Source: Streptomyces sp. NBC_01549 (GTDB lineage Bacteria; Actinomycetota; Actinomycetes; Streptomycetales; Streptomycetaceae). From it: DNA of 64,000 nt. This document shows, one piece after another, positions 8,846 to 17,300 of the stretch; position 1 is the stretch's first letter; each line of letters starts with the position of its first letter. The notes below the pieces were generated by a model. It saw nothing but the letters and a program-made list of their open reading frames with translations. It searched no databases and was not told where the DNA came from. Both the position numbers and the translations under genes were made by a program. The stretch is taken from positions 806,001 through 870,000 of the forward strand of contig NZ_JAPEPW010000003.1 in assembly GCF_026339955.1 (NCBI RefSeq). The letters run 5' to 3'.

Positions 8846-10368
8846 TAGCCGTTCCCCTTGCGGACATCGCCCGGTTCTGGACAGGGCTGCCAGAACACCT
8901 GCGGCCCCATACCTGGTTCACCTGTTTCGGCCCGGTCGTTCTGCCGGCCGGAACCGCCTTTGGGGAGGCGTTGGCCGCCGCGGTGGGAGCGACAGTGCGG
9001 TCGTACACCGGGCTGCCCGTCAGTTCCACGGCACACATCCCCACCGAGGAACCCGTCGTCGTAGTGCGCCCCGACGGCACGTTGGGCCGGACACTGATGA
9101 CCCGGGAGGTTGCCCATTTCCCGCCGTCGCAGGATGGCGGACCCACTTCCCCGGTAGTGACGAATCACCGGTGGCCGGTCGACACCCTGACCCTGATCCG
9201 TCCCGGCGTCTACCAGCACGGGCCCGACGCTGTGGTGGAGGTGCTGCGCTGTGGTCTGTGGGTACGCAACGCCGTCGAGCCCGTGGACGCCGAGCCGCAT
9301 TCCCTGCCGATGGACGAGGCGAACGAGATGGTCCTGTACGACAGCGGGGACCCCCAGACCGCCTCAGCGTTGCGGGAACTTGCCCAGGACATCGCGCGCC
9401 AAGTGGCCGCCGACAACACGGTCCCTCTCCAGGTGACCGGTATCCACTCGGCGGCACGCCGAAACGAGCCTGAACCGTTCGGTGACATCCGACCCACCGT
9501 CCGAGACGCGGCTGACCGAACGGGTACCGCCATGGCACGGGTCGGCTCCGAGCGGCACGAGCCATCCCGGCCAAAAACCGCGCGAGCCGCTCCCCTCACC
9601 GTCTCCGAACACTTCAGGGCCGTATGGGGCGAACAATACGACTCCTGCGTCGCCTTCGCCGCGGAGCTGGTGCGCCGGCACCCGGCCCTGCGTGGCGATC
9701 AGTCATCCGGGGACCCGGTCGTGGAACTGGCAGTGCTGCGTCTGTACCTTCTGCGGGACGGGGACCTTCCCATCCTTCTTTCCGAGGCCGGCGCCGGCCG
9801 CACCGCGACTCAGGAACTCGGCCGACTGCTGGCGTCGGGGCTGCACAGACTTCCCGCCTACGCCGGGCCTGTGACCCTGCGTACCGAGCTCGACCAAAGC
9901 GACCTGGCCCGGTACAGGACAGGCGGCACGGTCACGGCGTCAAACTGGTTCGCCTGCACCATGACCGGATGGTCGGGACGGTCGGGCAACACGGATCTCG
10001 TCATCCTCTCGTCCGGCGGGCGCCGCACGGCGCTCCTGGAGGCCGGTGACCCAGATGTGGTGATGTTCACTCCCGGGGTTCGCTTCGCGCCGCTGGCCGT
10101 GGAAGCCGGGGCGCGCAACGCCGTCCTTCTCCGGGAACTCGGCCCGAGCGAGGTTGCCACGGCCGCCCCGGACGCCTGTCGCCGAGCTGTGCGGCAACTG
10201 AGTCGCGCCCTCACCGACTGGCGACGGGACGAGAGCTTCGAGGTCGTACGCACGGGCATGCTGAGCGCGTTCTTTCAGCCTCCTTTTCCGGGCACAACAG
10301 CGCGACCTACGGCGGACGGAGCAGGGGCGTCAAGGGAGCCGAACTCAGCGGCGCCGACGAATGGTTGA

Positions 10369-11016
10369 GCCCTCCCCGCGATCCCGATCTTCTCCGAGCG
10401 CAGGCGCGTGCCCATCGATGCGAGGACCGCTGCCACTGCCCCGCAGAGCACTCCGCAGTACTCGCAGATTCCAGGCGCGTAGTGGTGGGAGTGAAGGGAG
10501 CCGAACCCTCACACCCGCAAGGACACCGGGAACCACTGGGTGGTTCCGGTCATCATGGCCTTCATGACCCGGCGCCCAGAGCGCGGGGGTTCCGGGGCGG
10601 CGTCGGGCTCCGCTGCGAGAGACAGTCGGGTGCGCAGGACAGGGGCGGCGCATTAGCCGTAGGCGGGAGCCGGCTGTTTCGATGCGACGCCCGCGCTCGG
10701 CGGCTATGGCCTTCGGCCCCAACTTCGCCCGCCACGGACTGAGCAGCTCATCAAAACGTCCCATGTCGCATCAATGAACCCAATTACTTGAAGTAACCCG
10801 TAAATTCGTGACGCCCCTGCCTGACCGCGGGCCTGTTGGGGTATTTCCTGGGGGGGCGGAAGGGCAGGCTGTGTCCGGGATGGTGGGCTGGTGGCGGCCG
10901 GAGCGGTTGGGTTGGGGATGTGCTCCGGGGTGTGGGGGCGAACGCTGTGTCGTCGCTGGTCCGCTTCGCTGTGGCTCGTGGGGTGGCCGGGGCGTTGACG
11001 GAAAGGGTGGTTGGTG
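10369..11016. other. Region between two toxin-like genes, tRNA-like fragment, no clear gene
   Basis: About 650 bases. A minus-strand frame at 10345-10764 starts MGRFDELLSPWRAKLG but soon becomes Arg/Pro-rich and is not convincing. A plus-strand frame at 10836-11039 ends overlapping the start of the next gene and contains GVGANAVSSLVRFAVARGVAGAL, possibly the end of a decayed gene. A hairpin lies at about 10526-10549 (GGGAACCAC / GTGGTTCC). The tRNA-like fragment is described separately. Confidence 0.4.
10483..10510 (-). other. tRNA-like 3' end (T-arm, acceptor strand, CCA), possible attachment-site scar
   Basis: Read on the minus strand, 10510-10494 forms a 5-bp stem with the 7-base loop TTCGGCT. 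It is followed by a 7-base acceptor-like strand (10493-10487), one discriminator base and CCA (10485-10483). No D-arm or anticodon arm is found upstream, so it is not a functional tRNA. Integrated elements often leave 3' tRNA fragments, and an integrase stump lies at 27817-28420. Confidence 0.4.
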
Positions 11017-11343
11017 ATGGGCGAGACGGTCAGGAATGACGCTGAGGGGGTGGCCCGGGTGGGGGCGGCTCTGGGTGAGCTGGGTGAGCGGTGGAAGGAG
11101 GTCGCGGACCGGCTCGGGGCGCGGACGCGGGAGCTGGGCGACGGGGATGTTTTCGGTGATGGTGAGGAGGGCCGGCAGTTGAGGGAGAGTTTCCTGCCGG
11201 CTCAGCAGGGGCTGGTGGAGGCAATACAGGGTCTGGGTCCGCTGGGGGCGGGTTCGGCGGACGCGGCGCACGGCACGGCGGGTGTGTTCCAGCAGGTGGA
11301 TGAGACGACCGGGAAGATCGCCGCCGATCTCAGGGACAGCTGA
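11017..11343 (+). CDS. ESAT-6/WXG100-like small helical protein
   Basis: The ATG at 11017 is preceded by GAAAGGGTGG and gives 108 residues, predicted all-helical with a central break (about residues 42-55, LGDGDVFGDGEEG). The size, hairpin design and position just ahead of a very large multi-domain protein match WXG100-like partners of type VII-exported toxins in actinobacteria. A strict W-x-G is absent; a GERWKEV stretch is present instead. The stop is followed within two bases by a GTG of a 30-codon mini-frame and then, 95 bp on, by the start of the giant gene, so translational coupling is likely. Function as an export partner is inference. Confidence 0.6.
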   Translation: MGETVRNDAEGVARVGAALGELGERWKEVADRLGARTRELGDGDVFGDGEEGRQLRESFLPAQQGLVEAIQGLGPLGAGSADAAHGTAGVFQQVDETTGKIAADLRDS

Positions 11344-11473
11344 GCGTGGACACCATCGAGGTGCCTGGTGCGCTGGCCGTGTTCCAGCGGGTGGATGAGA
11401 CGACCGGGAAGATCGCCGCTGATCTCAGGGAGAGCTGAGCGTGGACACCATCGAGGTGCCGGGGGCGTTGGCC
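11284..11473 (+). repeat. 95-bp imperfect tandem duplication across a stop/start junction
   Basis: 11284-11378 and 11379-11473 are near-identical direct copies. Each contains the last codons of the small helical protein, its TGA, and the GTGGACACC start of the next gene. The period is not a multiple of three. The duplication creates a chimeric mini-frame and leaves a second stop/start pair. Confidence 0.9.
11346..11438 (+). other. Chimeric 30-codon mini-frame made by the tandem duplication
   Basis: It starts with GTG right after the small helical gene (TGAGCGTG) and begins VDTIEVPGALA, the N-terminus of the downstream giant protein. It then switches to VFQRVDETTGKIAADLRES, the C-terminus of the upstream protein. 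It stops two bases before the giant-gene start. It may matter only as a translational bridge. Confidence 0.5.
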
Positions 11474-13510
11474 GGGCTGGCGAAGATCGTGGTGGGTAGT
11501 GAGTGGCCGAAGGTCAAGGAGGGGCTCCTGTGGGAGCTGGGGCAGCTGGACCAGGAGGCGGCCCGGCTGCTGGCTGAGATCCTTGAGGCGTTGCGGCGTG
11601 TGATTCCTGGTGCGGCTGCCAGTGCGACCGGTCCGGCCGGTGACGCGATGACGGATCTGCTGGACCGGCTGTCGGCCGTGATACCGGATCTGGTGGAGAC
11701 GGCGAACGCGCTGGGGGATTCGGCGAAGTCGACCGCGGCGGAGATCCAGTACGGCAAGCTGATGATCATCGGGGTGATGATCTGGCTGGCGGCGGAGCTG
11801 GCGGCGTTGCTGCCGTGGTCGTGGGTGCCGGGTGTTGCGGCGTTGATCGAGGCGGTGGAGGCCGCGGCGGCGGTGGTGGCCAGGACGCTGCTGGGCCGGA
11901 TTTTGCGTTCGGTGGCCGCGCGTGCGTCGTTCTCGCGTGCGTTGCAGGCGGCGGGTGCGGCTTCCGCGAGCCGGATCGCGCAGTTGCTGGAGCGGCTGGG
12001 TGTGGACAAGGGTGTGGCGCGCTCGGCGGGTGAGCTGGGCGGCAGGATGGTCAACGGCGCGCTGGCGGGCACGGCTTTCAACGTGGGTCTGGACGTGGGG
12101 ATCCAGGCGGGTCAGATGGCGGCGGGGGTGCGGCAGTCGTGGAACACGCAGGCCACGGCGTTCGGCGCGTTGACGGGTGTGGCCGGTGGCGTGCTGGGCG
12201 CGGGTCTGATCCATGGGGTGCAGTCCGCGGTGGGCAGGCTGGGGGAGAAGTCCGGGGCGCGCAGGGCTGACGCGGAGGGCCTCAAGGGCCCGGAGCGGGT
12301 CATCCGTGTGGCCGAGGTCCGGGCGGAGATGACGAGCTGGGTGACGCCGCCGGCGGTTACGCGGCCGGCGTGGAAGACGGAGAACTTCACGGAGTGGAAG
12401 AGTGCCGCGGGGCTGAGGTCGCTGCCCGCCAGGGCCGCGGTGGGCGGGGCGGCGGGGCTGGGTGCCACGGTCATCGGTAACGCGGCCTCGGGTTACAACG
12501 GTGGTCTGGGACTGGGTTTCATCTCGGGAGCGGTCGGTGTCATGGCCGAACGCCCCCACATCCACGTTCCCCACATCGACATCCCCCATGGTGAGGGCGG
12601 TGGCGGGTTCTCGGAGCTGGACCTCAAGACCGGCGACACGAAGGAGAAACCGGAGGCGCCGGGAGCCGGGTTGACGGTCCCGGGAACGGGGGCGGGGTCG
12701 GCTGGAACGGGAACGACGGGGTCGGCTGGAACGGGGTCGGGGGTTTCGTCCGGCGCGTCACGGTTCGCGTCGTCCGGTGTACCCGTGAATGCCGATGTCC
12801 CCTCCGGCCTGGCCGGCCAGGCCGGCCGCCGCAGGCGCAGGCGGGGCCGGTGGCGGCGGGCGGGACGGGTCCGGTCGCCGCTCCCGGGACCGGGGCTGGG
12901 GCCGGGGCTGGGGCCGGGGATGTCACGGCGTCCGGGCAGGCTCGGGCCGAATCGGGACCGCCGCGAGCCGGGACGTCCGCGACCGGGCCGGTCACGGCGG
13001 GTGGCGCGGCCGTGCCCGGTGGACTGCCCGGTTTCCACACCGTGCTGCGCAGCGAACATCCCGGGACGGAGCCCGCCGCTGTCGCTCCTGGTACCGCGCC
13101 TGGTGCCGGTAGTACCCCTGCCGGTGTCTCTGCCGGTGCCGGTACCCCTGCCGGTGTCTCGGGCGCCGGTGCTGCTGGTGTTGTTCCGGCTGCGGTGCGG
13201 ACCGCGGCGGGTGTGGGGTCCTCTGGTGCGGTCATTGGGACCGAGGGCGGGGGTGCGGGCGGGGCGGCGGTGTCCGGCGTGGTCCGTGCCGCGGGGGCCG
13301 GCGTCGCGGGGGCCGGCGTCGGGGGTGTTTCCGGCGCTGATCCGAAGAGTGCCGGCGGGGTGTCCACCGTGGCGGCCGGGGCGGGCGGGACCGTGGAGGG
13401 CCGGCCACAGCCGTCGGCTGCCGGTGCCCCTGTTTCCTCCGGTGCCTCTGGTGCCTCTGTTTCTTCTGGTGTCCTTGCTGCCGGGCGTGGCTCGGACGGG
13501 CCGTCGGTGA
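11441..13510 (+). CDS. N-terminal part of the giant modular protein (membrane-helix region), frame lost near 12830
   Basis: The GTG at 11441 follows TGAGC of the mini-frame. Residues 1-100 are helical. Hydrophobic helices then follow (LMIIGVMIWLAAELAALL at about 108-125 and the adjoining WVPGVAALIEAVEAAAAVV), then Gly/Ala-rich helices (GALTGVAGGVLGAGLIHGV, AAVGGAAGLGATVIG, GGLGLGFISGAVGVM). This layout is typical of N-termini of actinobacterial type VII-exported polymorphic proteins. Good coding sense ends near 12830. The remainder to 13510 is Arg/Pro-rich nonsense, while a Gly/Ala-rich frame takes over in another phase. I read this as the start of the gene that ends at 27788, separated by two single-base frameshifts. 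Confidence 0.65.
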   Translation: MDTIEVPGALAGLAKIVVGSEWPKVKEGLLWELGQLDQEAARLLAEILEALRRVIPGAAASATGPAGDAMTDLLDRLSAVIPDLVETANALGDSAKSTAAEIQYGKLMIIGVMIWLAAELAALLPWSWVPGVAALIEAVEAAAAVVARTLLGRILRSVAARASFSRALQAAGAASASRIAQLLERLGVDKGVARSAGELGGRMVNGALAGTAFNVGLDVGIQAGQMAAGVRQSWNTQATAFGALTGVAGGVLGAGLIHGVQSAVGRLGEKSGARRADAEGLKGPERVIRVAEVRAEMTSWVTPPAVTRPAWKTENFTEWKSAAGLRSLPARAAVGGAAGLGATVIGNAASGYNGGLGLGFISGAVGVMAERPHIHVPHIDIPHGEGGGGFSELDLKTGDTKEKPEAPGAGLTVPGTGAGSAGTGTTGSAGTGSGVSSGASRFASSGVPVNADVPSGLAGQAGRRRRRRGRWRRAGRVRSPLPGPGLGPGLGPGMSRRPGRLGPNRDRREPGRPRPGRSRRVARPCPVDCPVSTPCCAANIPGRSPPLSLLVPRLVPVVPLPVSLPVPVPLPVSRAPVLLVLFRLRCGPRRVWGPLVRSLGPRAGVRAGRRCPAWSVPRGPASRGPASGVFPALIRRVPAGCPPWRPGRAGPWRAGHSRRLPVPLFPPVPLVPLFLLVSLLPGVARTGRR

Positions 13511-14321
13511 CGGGTGGTGTTCCCGGGCGGGAGGGTGCTGCCGCGTCTGCACCGGCCGGCGGGTCGGACCGGGTCGGCGGGTCGGACCGGGCCGGCGGGG
13601 TGTCCTCGTCCGGTGGCACGGTTCGCAGCGGGCCGGGTGAGGGTGCCGATGTGGGCGGGCAGGCCGTCGTGGGGCCGGAGCGGGCGGCCGACGCGAGTCC
13701 TGGCCCGGCCCGGAGTCCGGAGGTGTCCGTCGGGCGGACCCCGGCCGGGGACGGCTCCGGTGGTGGTGCCGGGCGGGCCGGGGACGGGTCCGTAGACGGT
13801 GCCGGGCGGTCTGGGGAAGGGTCCGTAGACGGTGCCGGGCGGGCCGGGGACGGGTCCGTAGACGGTGCTGGGCGGGCCGGGGACGGGTCCGGTGGTGGTG
13901 CCGGGCGGGCCGGGGACGGCTCCGGTAGTGGTGCCGGGCGGTCTGGGGAAGGGTCCGTAGACGGTGCCGGGCGGGCCGGGGACGGGTCCGTAGACGGTGC
14001 CGGGCGGGCCGGGGACGGGTCCGGTGGTGGTGCTGTTCCGGAGGATCGCCGGTCATGGGGTGCGGCTGGGTCCCGTACCGTCCCTGCCGGGGTCCGCGGC
14101 CCGTCTGTGTATGAGCTGGTGGATCGTCTGGTCCGGGCACGGGAGGGGGGAACGCCTGATGGTGTGCCGTTGGTGCGGCTGACGGCGGACCAGCGGCAGG
14201 AGTGGATCGGCCGGCGGGTGCTGGATGCCGCCGCCGCGGCACGCGCCGCAGCCGGCGCTGCCGCACGCGCCGGTGAGCAGCTGCAGGCGGCGGTGAAGCG
14301 GCCGGGGACCGGGCGCGGGCT
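12832..14321 (+). CDS. Gly/Ala/Ser-rich linker segment of the giant protein, in a third frame
   Basis: From about 12832 the phase that begins GPVAAGGTGPVAAPGTG carries the coding signal for about 490 codons. It is a low-complexity Gly/Ala/Ser/Val linker with a 33-bp repeat array, then a short helical segment (about 14100-14310; SVYELVDRLV and LTADQRQEWIGRRVL). Sense in this phase is lost near 14310, and the next phase takes up directly with AEAVEFLRKLHQDLEP. Each of the two changes corresponds to the loss of one base relative to a continuous gene. They could be real mutations, sequencing errors in G/C runs, or less likely programmed shifts. No independent start codon with a ribosome site is evident. 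Confidence 0.5.
13759..14022 (+). repeat. 33-bp in-frame minisatellite, eight units
   Basis: Eight tandem 33-bp units encode eleven-residue repeats of the form (GG/VD/GS)-GAGR(A/S)G(D/E)GS in the linker of the giant protein. Some neighbouring units are nearly identical, which suggests recent slippage or unequal exchange. Confidence 0.85.
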
Positions 14322-14327
14322 GAGGCC

Positions 14328-17300
14328 GTGGAGTTCCTGCGGAAGCTGCACCAGGATCTGGAACCCCTTTTCGCGGTGCCGCGGGGGGCGGAGGCGTTCT
14401 TCTCACCGGTCCACGAGGGGGCGCCGGACGCTGCGGGGAACGCCGGGCCGTGGCAGTCCGCGCAGGCGCGCATGGCGGGCGAGCGCGGGGCCGAGATGGT
14501 CGAGGCGGAGCGGGGCGCGGGGCGTCTGCGGCGTTTCGAGGAGCGCTTCGGGCAGTGGGCCAATGAGCGTTTCGCCACCGGGTGGGAGCCGTTGTCGGGG
14601 CCGGCGGCCGGTAGTGGTGGGCTGGAGCACCGGATCGGCGGGGGCCCGGCGCCGTCCCTGTCGGCGGCGGGCATGTCCCACGAGACCCTCGGCCGGGTTT
14701 ACGAGACGGCGACGCGGCAGGTGGGGCGGGACCTGGACGACGGCAGCGGCCTGGACCGGCTCGACACCGAGGGGGGTCTGCACCGTTACCTCGATGAGCT
14801 GTGGGTGAGTGCCCACACCGTCACCGAGGCCGGCCGGGTCCTGCGTGAGGAGTTCGCGCGGTGGCGGGACTCCGCCGGCCCCGACGAGCGGGCCTGGCTG
14901 GACGGCGGCCCCGGGCCGGGTCCCACTCCCGGTCCCGCTTTCTTCGGTGCCGGTGTCGGTGTCGGTTCCACTCCCGGTTCCACTTCCACTTCCACTTCCG
15001 GTGCCGGTGCCGTCGGCGGTGCGGGCCGGGAGAGGCTGGAGGGCGGCGGCGGGGGTGCGTGGTCCGGTGGGGAGAAACCGCCCGCTGACCGGGTTTTCGA
15101 GGCGGCTGAGCGTGCGTTCGAGCGGATGGTGCGCCGTGAGGTGGAGCCGTTGCTCACCTCCGCGGCGATGAGTGCCGGGCCGCGGCTGCTGGCCGGGGAG
15201 ATCACCCGGGCGGTGGACCGCCTGCTCGGAGGCGGCGGGCGTGCGGCGGGGGAGAGTCCCGCGGCCGTGCCGGGGGTGCGCCGGGCGGTGGAGCGGGCGG
15301 TGCGCGGGCTGGGTTCCCGGCTGCCGCGGGTGCGGGAGGTCTTCGAGCGGGCCGCTGCGGATGAGCGGGCCCGGCAGGCGGCGGCGGATCACTTCGAGGT
15401 GGTCGCGGACCGCCTCACGTACGGGCCGCGGGGCTGGGCTCGGCTGCCGGACCCGGCGTCATCGTCGGGCGGGCCGGGCTGGGAGCTGTCCGCCGGAGGC
15501 CGGGAGCGGCTGCGGCGGGAGTGGCTGGACGAGGCCGACACCGACCGGCAGAAGATCTTCGGTGACCCCGGTGGCCCCGGTGGCCCCGGTGGTCTCGGTG
15601 GTCTCGGTGGCCCTGGTGGCCTTGGTGGCCTTGGTGTTGTGGGCTCGGACGGCGGGCGGGGCCGAGCCGGCGCGGAGCGGCGCTGGCAGGAGGTGCGGGC
15701 GGCCCGGGAGCGGGAACTGCCGGGCCGGCTGGAGCTGCAGAGCCGTAAGGAGGACGCCGCTCACCAGGTGGTCGACGCGGTCAGGGAAGCGGCGGAGTCC
15801 GGAGACTGGCGGAGGGCGCTGAACGGTCTGGGCCGGGAGTTCCGTGACCTGTTCCCGCTGGGGGACCACGCGGCCGGTGTGGAGGTGCGGCGGGATGCCG
15901 CCCGGAGCCTGGGGGAGACACTGCACCAGGCTCTGGACCAGTGGGCGGCGGCTGGCCCGGCCGGGCGTGAGTCCGGCGCGGCGGACCGGATCATCGCCCG
16001 TCATCTGCGGCCCGAGGACGTCGGGCGGCGCGTCGCGCTGGCAGCGGTCCGCCGTTCGGAGACGGACAAGGCCCGGGCGGAGGCCGTCGCCGCGGCGGCC
16101 GGTGACCCGCGGGCGGTGGGTGACGCGGTGGACCGGTTCGTCGACACGCACGCCGACCGTGTCGCCGAGCTGTTCGACCGGCACTTCGCCGCCGGCCAGG
16201 CGTCCGGCCGTATCGACGCGGTGGCCGTGGCCGGCTGGCGGGCCGGCCGGAAGCGTCTGACCGAAGGCCTCGGACACCACCTGGCCTTCGAGTTCGACGC
16301 CACCCACGGCATCGGCCGGTGGGCGCAGGGCACGCGGGAGGCGGCGGACGGCCGCCACATCGACGACGAGAACTACGACCGGATCGCGGCCACCACCCGC
16401 AAGGACTGGTTCGAGACCTACAACCGGCTCTTCGCCGGCCACCTCGGACCAAACGGCCTGGACACCGGGAAATGGCTCCTCCACGAAGAGACCAACGCGA
16501 ACCGTTTCCGCCGCGACCCCGACGCGGGCACGCCCGCACACCCCGACGCACCCGAGCCCCCCCACAACGCTGCCCCCCTGGCCGCCGTCCCGCACCGGGA
16601 CACCGACCGAACCGCGGGCGAACCAGACCCTGCCCGCCGGCCGGATCCCGCAGCGGTCACGGTGGCCGACGATGTCATCGCCTCGGTCCAGCCGGGAAGC
16701 CGCGTGGGCCTCGCCGGCTCTCCGACGCAGAACGGGTCCCGTCCTTCTTCTGCCGCGAATATTCGTGTTCCGGCGGATGGCGGTTTCGACCCGCCCAGGA
16801 TGCTGAGGAGTGGACCGGAGCACTCTTTTTCGGGGCGGGAGCGTGCGGACGGCTCGGAGCTGGTGCTGGGGCTGTCGGGGGTCGGGGCGGGCATGCCGGG
16901 TCTGGAGGTACCGGTTCGGGATGCGGGCGGTGGGGAGCCTGTGTCCGCGGCGCTGGTGGCCGGGCCGCCCGCCGCGCTGCCCCGGTTGAGTCTGGTCAGG
17001 TTCGACGAGGGAGAGACGGGTCTCTCGGAGGACCGTCAGAACGACATCCAAGGGCTGGCTTGGGATGTGGCGGAGGCGGGTCTGCGTAACCGGCGCGCGG
17101 GTGCGCCGTTGCCGGACATCGAGATCACCGGGTACGGGGCCGACAGCGGGCGGGAGCGGGTGCGGTCCGTCGAGAAGAGGGGTTTCCGCAGGGCACGAGC
17201 CGTACACGAGCTGTTCGTCGACGGGCTGGACCTCGCGCTGGGCAGTCTGCAGCCGAACGTGCCGGCGGGGCCGCAGCGGCTGACTTCAAAAGACTTCTCG

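Larger units (their letters stand above)
7086..10368 (+). pseudogene. Large modular protein gene interrupted by an IS630 element
   Basis: The 5' part is open from 6972 and has an ATG at 7086. It is interrupted after the Leu codon at 7617-7619. Removing 7620-8847 (the element plus one TA copy) joins CTA to GCC at 8848 in the same frame and restores an uninterrupted protein of about 685 codons from 7086 to 10368. The product has two tandem modules (FTVVVID... and LTVVVGA...), each with a strand, a helix and a TGR/VGA turn. This is the plan seen in the giant proteins at 14328-27788 and 61144-64000. The N-terminus may itself be truncated: a different frame just upstream (about 6990-7080) also reads protein-like. 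The C-terminal domain (about 9600-10368) is mixed alpha/beta and unassigned. Confidence 0.65.

Noticed and set aside
7679..8848. A 389-codon plus-strand frame opposite the IS630 transposase
   Set aside because: Antisense of the transposase; it extends across the IS end into the host gene, which a real gene would not be expected to do.
10483..10600. A complete tRNA gene
   Set aside because: The T-arm and acceptor 3' strand are present, but no D-arm, anticodon arm or matching 5' acceptor strand is found.
10345..10764. Minus-strand 139-residue frame starting MGRFDELLSPWRAKLG
   Set aside because: Only the first 30 residues look protein-like, there is no family match, and it contains the tRNA-like fragment in antisense.
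13759..14022. Tandem repeats considered as a CRISPR array
   Set aside because: Units are contiguous 33-bp in-frame repeats without spacers; the array is a coding minisatellite.
12624..14351. Pro/Ala/Thr-rich minus-strand frame of 575 codons opposite the linker
   Set aside because: It is the antisense of a Gly/Ala/Ser repeat linker, and repeat DNA keeps several frames open by composition.
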